Assembly: GCA_001775445.1 (NCBI GenBank)
Contig: MEWV01000002.1
Span: 1-35,319 of the forward strand
From: Candidatus Adlerbacteria bacterium RIFCSPHIGHO2_02_FULL_54_18
Lineage (GTDB): Bacteria > Patescibacteriota > Minisyncoccia > Phycocordibacterales > SBAW01
DNA length: 35,319 nt
Direction: 5' to 3'
Shown here: positions 17,032-21,885 of the stretch, in pieces
How positions within the stretch are numbered: the first letter of the stretch is position 1
Layout of the letters: each line of letters opens with the position of its first letter
Position numbers and translations under genes: made by a program
Notes under the pieces: model-generated
What the model saw: the letters and a program-made list of their open reading frames with translations, nothing else
The model's database searches: none
Told to the model about the DNA's origin: nothing

Positions 17032-17475
17032 ATGTATCTCAACAAAGCAATGGTGTTTGGCAACCTAACCCGCGACCCGGAGGTCCGTGCGCTGCCGAGC
17101 GGCGGGCAAGTATGCAGCTTTGGGATCGCGACCAACCGAGTATACAAAAAACCCGATGGCACCAAGCAAGAAGAGGTGGAGTTTCATAACGTCGTCACCT
17201 TTGGCAAGCTCGCTGAGCTCTGCGGCCTCTATCTCAAAAAGGGGAGCAGCGCCTACATAGAGGGGCGGCTCAAAACACGGAGTTGGGAGGGGGAGAAGGG
17301 CAAACAATATAAAACCGAAATTATCGCCGAAGTGGTGCAATTTGGTCCCCGTGCTGCCGGGCAAGGAGCGGCGCCTCGCGGAGCGGAGTCGGCGCCGGCG
17401 GCAGCATCCGCGGCCAAAGAAGACGCAATCGACTATCCGGCGGAAGATATTAACCCTGACGATATACCGTTCTAA
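17032..17475 (+). CDS. ssb: Single-stranded DNA-binding protein
   Basis: A 147-aa SSB. The N-terminal OB fold (residues 1-105) has MYLNKAMVFGNLTRDPEVR, the GGQVCSFGIATNR strand, EEVEFHNVVTFGKLAELCG and the KGSSAYIEGRLKTRSWE strand. A low-complexity Ala/Gly linker follows, with the acidic tip DINPDDIPF that in bacteria recruits partner proteins such as RecO and PriA. It lies between rpsF and rpsR as expected, and rpsR starts 5 nt after its stop. Confidence 0.97.
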   Translation: MYLNKAMVFGNLTRDPEVRALPSGGQVCSFGIATNRVYKKPDGTKQEEVEFHNVVTFGKLAELCGLYLKKGSSAYIEGRLKTRSWEGEKGKQYKTEIIAEVVQFGPRAAGQGAAPRGAESAPAAASAAKEDAIDYPAEDINPDDIPF

Positions 17476-17480
17476 AATTT

Positions 17481-17675
17481 ATGAAAAAAGAGTACGTAGC
17501 ACAATTTCAGCATATCGACTATAAGGATATAGAGATGCTTAAAAAATTTCTCAATCCGCACGGCAAGATTATGCCGCGTCGGCGCACAGGACTCAATGCC
17601 TCCAACCAGCGCGCCCTGGCCGAAGCGGTCAAACGCGCGCGTTTTATGGCGCTCCTTCCGTATATTGTTCGGTAG
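17481..17675 (+). CDS. rpsR: Ribosomal protein bS18
   Basis: A 64-aa 30S protein that binds next to bS6. The sequence has IDYKDIEMLKKFLNPHGKI, PRRRTGLNASNQRALAEAVKRAR and ends FMALLPYIVR; the Y-K-D, F-x-x-x-x-G-K-I-x-P-R-R and K-R-A-R motifs are diagnostic. It is last in the rpsF-ssb-rpsR operon, facing efp on the other strand. Confidence 0.96.
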   Translation: MKKEYVAQFQHIDYKDIEMLKKFLNPHGKIMPRRRTGLNASNQRALAEAVKRARFMALLPYIVR

Positions 17676-17682
17676 AGGCTCC

Positions 17683-17698
17683 ACAAAACTTGTTTTGT
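17683..17698. terminator. Small A/T-rich hairpin between convergent rpsR and efp
   Basis: Arms ACAAAA and TTTTGT surround CTTG, so the hairpin reads the same on both strands and the gap has T-runs in both directions. It could end transcription from rpsR and from efp. The stem is short (6 bp), so confidence is limited. Confidence 0.4.
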
Positions 17699-17702
17699 CT
17701 CG

Positions 17703-18278
17703 CTAACGCTTGTCCACTCTTTCGACGTACTCGCCGGTTTCGGTGTTTATGCGGACGGTGTCTCCCTCGTTGATAAAGAGGGGAGCGTTGAGTGTCGCGC
17801 CGGTTTCGAGCGTTATAGATTTTGACCCGCCCTGCGCGGTGTTGCCTTTGACCGCGGGCGGGGCCTCGGTGACAGTGAGCTCCATTTTTATTGGAATTTT
17901 GATCCCTATAATCTTGTCATCAAACACCAATGCTTCTACTATCATAGTGGGCTTCATAAACTGCGCACCTGTTCCGATTGTCTCCTCGGATAGCATAAAA
18001 CGGTCTGCGGGGTTTTGTTCGGCACAAAACCATCGTTCGCCTTTGTTGGTGTAGAGATACTTTACGCTCTTGGTCGAGAGGTCGGCCTCGGAGACCTTTT
18101 CCGACACGTGGAACGCCTGCTCGGTTACCTTGCCGGTGATAATGTGTCGCAACTTGGTCTGGTTGACCGGCTTGCGCTGTTGTTTGCGAAAGACATGTGC
18201 GTCGAGCACTTCGTACGGCTGTCCGTCGAGCAGGATCACTTTTCCTTTCAAAATCTCATTATATTCGAGCATTGCCAT
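17703..18278 (-). CDS. efp: Elongation factor P with atypical tip loop
   Basis: EF-P relieves ribosome stalling at proline runs. The 191-aa product starts MAMLEYNEILKGKVILLDGQPYEV and has KLRHIITGKVTEQAFH, the SVKYLYTNKGERWF domain-II segment, a VTVTEAPP-like domain II-III junction (MELTVTEAPPAVKG) and the signature IFINEGD-type end (PLFINEGDTVRINTETGEYVERV). The beta3-beta4 loop that normally reads PGKG with a modifiable lysine is RKQQRKPV here (residues 31-38). The frame is open upstream, but a TAGAAT box 10 nt before the ATG at 18278 supports this start. It converges with rpsR. Confidence 0.95.
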   Translation of the reverse strand: MAMLEYNEILKGKVILLDGQPYEVLDAHVFRKQQRKPVNQTKLRHIITGKVTEQAFHVSEKVSEADLSTKSVKYLYTNKGERWFCAEQNPADRFMLSEETIGTGAQFMKPTMIVEALVFDDKIIGIKIPIKMELTVTEAPPAVKGNTAQGGSKSITLETGATLNAPLFINEGDTVRINTETGEYVERVDKR

Positions 18279-18288
18279 GGACTGAAAC

Positions 18289-18294
18289 ATTCTA
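18289..18294 (-). promoter_or_regulatory. -10-like box TAGAAT before efp
   Basis: On the minus strand TAGAAT lies 10 nt before the efp ATG at 18278. The more upstream in-frame ATG (18290) overlaps the box itself, which argues against it as the start. Confidence 0.45.
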
Positions 18295-18309
18295 CCTAAA
18301 ATTGCCGTT

Positions 18310-18370
18310 ATATCAAAATGATATGACCGTCGCTCGCGACAAATAGAAAGCAAGCTTTCTTTTGCTTGCT
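18310..18370. other. Cluster of small inverted repeats between efp and the sigma factor gene
   Basis: Three inverted repeats lie in the divergent gap: ATATCA/TGATAT (18310-18324), GTCGC/GCGAC (18329-18340) and AGCAAGC/GCTTGCT with an 8-nt loop (18349-18370). Their role is unknown; operators or hairpins near the sigma gene promoter are possible. Confidence 0.35.
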
Positions 18371-18402
18371 TCGCTAGATCATAGCAATTGAAACACCAAT
18401 GA

Positions 18403-18408
18403 TATACA
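18403..18408 (+). promoter_or_regulatory. -10-like box TATACA before the sigma factor gene
   Basis: TATACA lies 8 nt before the ATG at 18417. The longer reading from the ATG at 18399 would have to span this box, so 18417 is the better start. Confidence 0.45.
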
Positions 18409-18416
18409 GTGTTGGC

Positions 18417-19004
18417 ATGGAATACCTCTCACTAGAGGAGAAGGGGGAGGGGATGGGCGACGAAGAGGTTCTTGCGGCATCGGTCAAACACCCGTCGCTC
18501 TTTGCTTTTCTTGTGCGCAAGTACGAAGAGCCGTTCCTGCGCAAGGCGCGCTCTATTGTGCGCGAGCAGGAGGCGGCAGAGGATATAGTGCAGGAGTGCT
18601 TTACTAAAATTTATCTCAATGCAGAGAAGTTTAAAAAGCAGGAAGGGGCGCAGTTTTCTTCGTGGGGCTACCGCATACTCATCAACACCGCTCTCACGCA
18701 CTATGCGCGCCACAAGCGACGCGGGCTCTCCGAGTTTGGATTGGATGAAGAAATCTGGGCGCTTATCCCCGACAAGCAGCTGCGGCAGTTTGAAAAGCGG
18801 GAACTGCAAGACCTCGTTGCCTCGGTGCTCTCCCGTATGCCGAGCTCCATGGCCCGTGCGCTCTCACTCTTTTTTATAGAGGGGAAGACGCAGGAAGAGA
18901 TAGCCGCACAAGAAGGGCTTTCGGTTGGGGCGGTTAAAACCCGGGTGCATCGCGCTAAAAAAGAATTCAAAAAAATCTACGAAACTATTACTACTAAGAG
19001 CTAG
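18417..19004 (+). CDS. ECF-type RNA polymerase sigma factor
   Basis: A 195-aa sigma-70 family protein of the two-domain (ECF) type. Region 2 spans about residues 30-100 (LFAFLVRKYEEPFLRKARSI, then EAAEDIVQECFTKIYLN and FSSWGYRILINTALTHYAR). Region 4 is a C-terminal helix-turn-helix (LPSSMARALSLFF-like helix, then GKTQEEIAAQEGLSVGAVKTRVHRAKKEFKK). The ATG at 18417 starts MEYLSLEEKG. A small membrane protein gene begins 12 nt after the stop. In ECF systems a neighbouring membrane protein is often the anti-sigma factor, but this one lacks a recognisable anti-sigma motif. Whether the sigma factor controls the adjacent DGR cannot be told from sequence. Confidence 0.9.
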   Translation: MEYLSLEEKGEGMGDEEVLAASVKHPSLFAFLVRKYEEPFLRKARSIVREQEAAEDIVQECFTKIYLNAEKFKKQEGAQFSSWGYRILINTALTHYARHKRRGLSEFGLDEEIWALIPDKQLRQFEKRELQDLVASVLSRMPSSMARALSLFFIEGKTQEEIAAQEGLSVGAVKTRVHRAKKEFKKIYETITTKS

Positions 19005-19015
19005 TTACAAGGTAT

Positions 19016-19336
19016 ATGCAAAGCAAGATAGAACAACAGGTGATGGCTGGGGTGGGAGTGATATATGCTACCCGTCAGTTGGTAAGTGCCACTGCGCTCA
19101 AACTCTACGTCTGTGCGCTCTCGCTCTATGGGCTCGCTCAGCTGGTATGGGTCGCCCGCGTGTGGGAGAATTTCTCGCAGGTTGGGCTGCAACACTCGTT
19201 GCAGTTTGTTCTCTCGGCAGTACTGAACACCCATCTGCCGGTCCAAATCGCTCTCTCGGTGCTTATATTTGTGGGCTTCTCGTTACTCCTCGACTTCGTC
19301 CGCAGCACTTTCTCACCTCGTACACTTTCATATTAA
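19016..19336 (+). CDS. Small membrane protein (hypothetical)
   Basis: A 106-aa protein I do not recognise. It has about three hydrophobic stretches: residues 9-28 (weak), 29-48 (LKLYVCALSLYGLAQLVWVA) and 76-94 (VQIALSVLIFVGFSLLLDFV). It ends in a short basic tail. No anti-sigma, enzyme or transport motif is seen. It starts 12 nt after the sigma factor gene, so co-transcription is likely. It is the last ordinary gene before the DGR promoter. Confidence 0.6.
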   Translation: MQSKIEQQVMAGVGVIYATRQLVSATALKLYVCALSLYGLAQLVWVARVWENFSQVGLQHSLQFVLSAVLNTHLPVQIALSVLIFVGFSLLLDFVRSTFSPRTLSY

Positions 19337-19337
19337 G

Positions 19338-19368
19338 TTGCAGAAAACCCTTATTTGTGGTATATAAT
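19338..19368 (+). promoter_or_regulatory. Promoter of the DGR target gene
   Basis: TTGCAG (19338-19343) and TATAAT (19363-19368) are separated by 19 nt. The perfect -10 box predicts a start near 19375 and a leader of about 110 nt, unlike the leaderless style of the surrounding genes. Within the leader, AGCG-A-AAAG and CTTTCCGCT (about 19408-19441) could pair with one mismatch. Confidence 0.6.
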
Positions 19369-19473
19369 TTACGTTAGTTCATTGATAGGGAATCAGCTAT
19401 TCAGCCGTAGCGAAAAGCGTCTTTAGGGGCTCTTTCCGCTGCGGCAGAACCATTCCGGTATAGCCGAGCAACC

Positions 19474-19480
19474 AAGGAGA
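19474..19480 (+). promoter_or_regulatory. Strong Shine-Dalgarno site of the DGR target gene
   Basis: AAGGAGA ends 7 nt before the ATG at 19488. It is the best ribosome-binding site in the window, where most genes show none. It fixes the target start and suggests high translation or foreign origin. Confidence 0.7.
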
Positions 19481-19487
19481 CATCGTC

Positions 19488-19976
19488 ATGACCGCTCAGG
19501 TCAAGAAGCTCCTGCAGTTCGTGACGACGACCAGCGTCGCCGCGATCGAGAGCTTCACGGCCGCCGACAACTTCAAGGTCGACACCAAGAAGGCGGCTAC
19601 GCGGATCTACTATCTCGGCGACAGCTTCAAGAAGCACTTCGGCCGCAAGGAAGAAGGCGCTTCGGAAGCCACTAAGATCAAGGTCCACAAGCTGCTCGAA
19701 GGGTCGCTCGACGCCCCGATCATCACGGAACTCGCCGACAAGTGCGAGATCACGCTGGGTCAGTTCTTCGCTCTGCTCTCGAAGCAAGGGAAGGGCGAGT
19801 CCGGGCCATTGCTCACCAACGGCTGGGCGAACATCGCCTACATCCGCGACGACGAGGGCAACCTCTGGGCGGTCTACGCCCACTGGAGCGCCGGCCGCAG
19901 CGGCTGGAACGTCGAGGCCAGCTCGGTCGAGTACCCGAGCGGGTGGGACGACGGCTACCAGGTCATGTCTCGCTGA
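19488..19976 (+). CDS. DGR target (variable) protein
   Basis: A 162-aa protein whose last 37 residues (126-162) are encoded by the variable repeat. The N-terminal ~100 residues are helical and Lys/Ala-rich (MTAQVKKLLQFVTTTSV ... LLEGSLDAPIITELADK) and match no family I know. The C-terminal part (IAYIRDDEGNLWAVYAHW ... GWNVEASSVEY ... GYQVMSR) has the Trp/Gly/Val-rich pattern seen in DGR target domains of the C-type-lectin-like kind. There is no signal peptide or membrane segment, so the displayed variation is probably inside the cell. Codons end almost always in C or G, unlike the neighbouring genes. Translation stops directly after VR. The ligand is unknown. Confidence 0.9.
   Translation: MTAQVKKLLQFVTTTSVAAIESFTAADNFKVDTKKAATRIYYLGDSFKKHFGRKEEGASEATKIKVHKLLEGSLDAPIITELADKCEITLGQFFALLSKQGKGESGPLLTNGWANIAYIRDDEGNLWAVYAHWSAGRSGWNVEASSVEYPSGWDDGYQVMSR
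19863..19973 (+). repeat. DGR variable repeat (VR)
   Basis: This 111-nt copy has the same length as the TR at 20319-20429 with no gaps. It covers target codons 126-162 and ends just before the TGA. Differences from TR are at VR codons 5, 7, 9, 11, 12 (three changes), 13, 20, 24, 26, 27, 29 and 32. Twelve of the 14 are at TR adenines. The two exceptions are the third base of codon 12 (T to C) and the first base of codon 13 (G to A). Residue changes include four Asn to Ser or His and three Asn to Tyr. The last 14 nt are identical, as expected near an initiation site. Confidence 0.96.
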
Positions 19977-19986
19977 TTCTTTCGAC

Positions 19987-20018
19987 CTTAGGTACTTAGC
20001 TTCGGCTTTGAACCTAAG
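19987..20018 (+). other. Hairpin with UUCG inner loop, 13 nt after VR
   Basis: Arms CTTAGGT (19987-19993) and ACCTAAG (20012-20018) enclose an inner AGC-TTCG-GCT stem-loop. DGRs commonly carry a hairpin or cruciform shortly downstream of VR that helps target recognition, so this is a candidate for that element. It could instead be part of the target-gene terminator. Confidence 0.6.
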
Positions 20019-20025
20019 ACCCTTT

Positions 20026-20075
20026 GACCCTCTGTAACTTTGCACCTTTGGTGCAGGGGAGTAGAGGGTCTTTTT
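20026..20075 (+). terminator. Nested-stem terminator of the target gene
   Basis: GACCCTCT (20026-20033) pairs with AGAGGGTC (20063-20070), and inside them TGCACC (20041-20046) pairs with GGTGCA (20050-20055) across TTT. A TTTTTATTTTT run follows. The shape fits a Rho-independent terminator and, as DNA, a second possible cruciform downstream of VR. Confidence 0.75.
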
Positions 20076-20318
20076 ATTTTTGATATAGTAAAGAAGAGGA
20101 ACGCTCTGGCGTGGCGTTGTAAAAGATTCCGCGCAGCGCCTCGGGCTATCCGTACGGCCGGAATTCTGTCGGAGAAATCTTACGGGAGCGCGCATGCGGA
20201 AGTTCAAAAAAGATAAAGAATCGGTGCGCGGCGCTCTGGGACTTATAGGTCCTGTATACGATACAGCCCGGAGAGTATTCGATGGGTAGTGGAACGGATG
20301 GCGCGGCGCACGATACGA
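20076..20318 (+). other. Region upstream of TR, probable 5' part of the DGR RNA
   Basis: About 240 nt lie between the target terminator and TR. There is a TATAGT box (20084-20089) that could start the TR transcript. Several inverted repeats are present, for example AACGC/GCGTT near 20100 and ATTCCG (20126-20131) with CGGAAT (20159-20164). Apart from a possible 31-codon ORF it holds no gene. TR must be transcribed, so this is most likely its leader. Confidence 0.45.
20194..20289 (+). CDS. Possible 31-aa ORF just before TR
   Basis: ATG at 20194 with GGGAG a few bases upstream opens a frame of 31 codons (MRKFKKDKESVRGALGL and onward, stop TAG at 20287-20289). Its product is basic at the N-terminus. 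It may be a leader peptide of the TR transcript or a chance ORF. No family is recognised. Confidence 0.25.
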   Translation: MRKFKKDKESVRGALGLIGPVYDTARRVFDG

Positions 20319-20429
20319 CTCTGGGCGGTCAACGCCAACTGGAACGCCGACAATGGCGGCTGGAACGTCGAGGCCAACTCGGTCGAGAACCCGAACAGGT
20401 GGAACGACGGCAACCAGGTCATGTCTCGC
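20319..20429 (+). repeat. DGR template repeat (TR)
   Basis: This is the non-coding 111-nt template. It contains 27 adenines, many in AAC codons, the codon type that adenine mutagenesis can change to many residues but never to a stop. In frame with VR it would read LWAVNANWNADNGGWNVEANS and so on. A 65-codon frame from 20289 passes through it but is not a gene. Identity to VR begins at 20319; just before it, one A (20318) faces C in VR and may belong to the repeat. Confidence 0.96.
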
Positions 20430-20456
20430 CACTCTTTTCTTTCTCCGCCCCCTGAT

Positions 20457-20810
20457 TTATTTTTCTCGGGACGGAGTTTTCGATAGCAGGCCTTTGCGCC
20501 AACCGCCGACCATTTTCCCCACGCTCTCAACGTCTGTCGCAAGCAAAATATAATGTTTTTGTTCGAGTAAGGTACATTCCCACGCTAGTTGGAGAAAGAA
20601 CCGCAGTAAGTCCGTATTTTGTAAAACTTTTCCTAGCAAGGCTATTTTTCCGTTTCCTGACGCATAGGATGCTTCCCGCAACTGTTCGAGAGCATTCAAA
20701 AAAGTGTCGTCAATCCGCTTGCCTATGCCAAACCGCTCATCGCGTGCCATGTTGCGGCGGATGGGTAGCCATAAGGTGTAAACTTTCTTCGTATGCTCAA
20801 TAACCGGCAA
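20457..20810 (-). CDS. avd: DGR accessory variability determinant (Avd-like four-helix protein)
   Basis: Avd proteins form small helical bundles that bind the RT and the template RNA in DGRs. From TTG at 20810 the frame gives 117 aa with the family look: LPVIEHTKKVYTLWLP, RDERFGIGKRIDD, LNALEQLREASY, LGKVLQNTDLLRFFLQLAWE and a final helix with SVGKMVGGWRKGL. The gene lies between TR and RT but on the opposite strand, which is unusual. Its natural N-terminus is unclear: an ATG at 20854 in another frame (MSENLSLTTPP) would join this frame if the G8 tract had nine G. The family call is from pattern memory; position and length agree. Confidence 0.85.
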   Translation of the reverse strand: MPVIEHTKKVYTLWLPIRRNMARDERFGIGKRIDDTFLNALEQLREASYASGNGKIALLGKVLQNTDLLRFFLQLAWECTLLEQKHYILLATDVESVGKMVGGWRKGLLSKTPSREK

Positions 20811-20821
20811 AAAATCCCTGC

Positions 20822-20829
20822 GGGGGGGG
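20822..20829. other. Homopolymer tract of eight G at the 5' ends of avd and RT
   Basis: The tract lies in the only place where the RT and avd reading frames lose upstream start codons. With nine G, ATG 20793 would be in frame with the RT and ATG 20854 (minus strand) would be in frame with avd. It is therefore either a base-count error in the sequence or a slippery, phase-variable tract. Confidence 0.6.
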
Positions 20830-20884
20830 TCGTCAAAGAAAGATTTTCGCTCATACGTATGACGATATCATTTCTGTCGAGAAT

Positions 20885-21880
20885 TTGCTCGAAGCGTGGA
20901 AGGAGTTTTTGAGGGGAAAAAAGAAGAAGCAAGATGTGCAGGAATTTCAGGCGGACCTAATACATAACATCTTGTTGCTCCACCGCGACCTAGTAGGTCT
21001 GACCTACTGCCACGATGGCTACCATCACTTCAAAATCTCCGACCCCAAGCCCCGCGATATTCACAAAGCGAGTGTCCGCGACCGCCTGCTCCACCACGCG
21101 CTCTACCAGCAACTTTATCCGTTTTTTGACCGAACGTTTGTTGCTGACTCATATTCTTGCCGAATAGGGAAGGGCACGCATAAAGCTATGAATCAATTCC
21201 GGCACTTTGCCTATCAAGTTTCCAAAAATCACACCCGTACAGCGTGGGTACTCAAATGCGACATCCGCAAGTTTTTTGCCTCAATAGACCATCAAATTCT
21301 CTTTGCGATATTGGAACGTTCCATACCAGAACAAAATATTTTCAATCTTTTGCGCGAGGTGGTCAGTAGCTTCTGTTCCTGTTGTAGGATAAAAAACAAC
21401 ATATACCACTACTCTCCGGTCGGAGAATACAAGTGTATGCGTAAAGGTTTGCCATTAGGAAACCTCACGAGCCAGCTTTTAGTAAATGTCTACATGAACG
21501 AGTTCGACCAGTACGTTAAGCATAAACTTAAGGTCGAGTACTACGCCCGGTACGCGGACGACTTTGTGTTGTTGTCGCACAACAAGCAAGAGCTGGAACA
21601 AGCACTCCGAAAATCGCTAGTATTTCTACAAGGTAGATTAAAACTAGAGCTACATCCCGACAAGGTGTTCATCAAGACATTTGCCTCCGGTGTGGATTTC
21701 CTCGGCTGGGTGCACTTTGCCGACCATCGCGTGCTACGCACCAGCTCCAAACAGAGGATGTTGCGACGTACCCATGGGTTGGAAGAAGAGAGCTCCATAG
21801 TCCAATCGTATCTGGGTTTACTTTCACACGGGAACGCAGAGAAGCTGCATCAAAAAGTTAGGAGTGATTACAAACTCTAA
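20885..21880 (+). CDS. DGR reverse transcriptase
   Basis: Copies TR RNA into adenine-mutagenised cDNA. From TTG 20885 the frame gives 331 aa. Motifs in order: LLEAWKEFLRGKKKK (N-terminal DGR RT helix), ISDPKPRDIHKASVRDRLLHHAL, CDIRKFFASIDH (first catalytic Asp), GLPLGNLTSQ (the DGR-type LGxxxSQ in place of the QGxxxSP of other RTs), YYARYADDFVLL (YADD) and VDFLGW. The frame stays open upstream to 20804, and codons there encode IFAHTYDDIISVEN, which fits the family N-terminus. The true start therefore lies upstream of 20885, yet no ATG, GTG or TTG exists in that frame. An ATG at 20793 would fit if the G8 tract gained one G. It converges with recA, 5 nt apart. Confidence 0.95.
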   Translation: MLEAWKEFLRGKKKKQDVQEFQADLIHNILLLHRDLVGLTYCHDGYHHFKISDPKPRDIHKASVRDRLLHHALYQQLYPFFDRTFVADSYSCRIGKGTHKAMNQFRHFAYQVSKNHTRTAWVLKCDIRKFFASIDHQILFAILERSIPEQNIFNLLREVVSSFCSCCRIKNNIYHYSPVGEYKCMRKGLPLGNLTSQLLVNVYMNEFDQYVKHKLKVEYYARYADDFVLLSHNKQELEQALRKSLVFLQGRLKLELHPDKVFIKTFASGVDFLGWVHFADHRVLRTSSKQRMLRRTHGLEEESSIVQSYLGLLSHGNAEKLHQKVRSDYKL

Positions 21881-21885
21881 CCAGT

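Larger units (their letters stand above)
19338..21880 (+). mobile_element. Complete diversity-generating retroelement (DGR) cassette
   Basis: The cassette runs in order: promoter, target gene with VR, two hairpins, TR, avd-like gene (opposite strand) and reverse transcriptase. TR and VR are 111 bp each, collinear, and differ at 14 sites, of which 12 are A in TR. In DGRs of known type the RT copies TR RNA into cDNA with random substitutions at adenines and the cDNA replaces VR. All required parts are present. The cassette fills the space between the sigma/membrane-protein pair and recA, ending 5 nt before the recA stop. DGRs are known to be frequent in CPR genomes. Confidence 0.95.

Noticed and set aside
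19401..20432. 343-codon open frame on the minus strand running through both VR and TR
   Set aside because: It is open because the sense strand is rich in GNC/AAC codons. It covers the DGR target, the terminator and TR in antisense and resembles no protein.
20289..20486. 65-codon plus-strand frame containing TR
   Set aside because: It only reflects that TR is a copy of coding VR. It starts at GTG without a ribosome site, and TR is a template, not a gene.
20457..20810. Antitoxin or rRNA-intervening-sequence four-helix protein as an alternative to Avd
   Set aside because: The fold class is shared, but the position between TR and a DGR RT makes Avd much the better reading.
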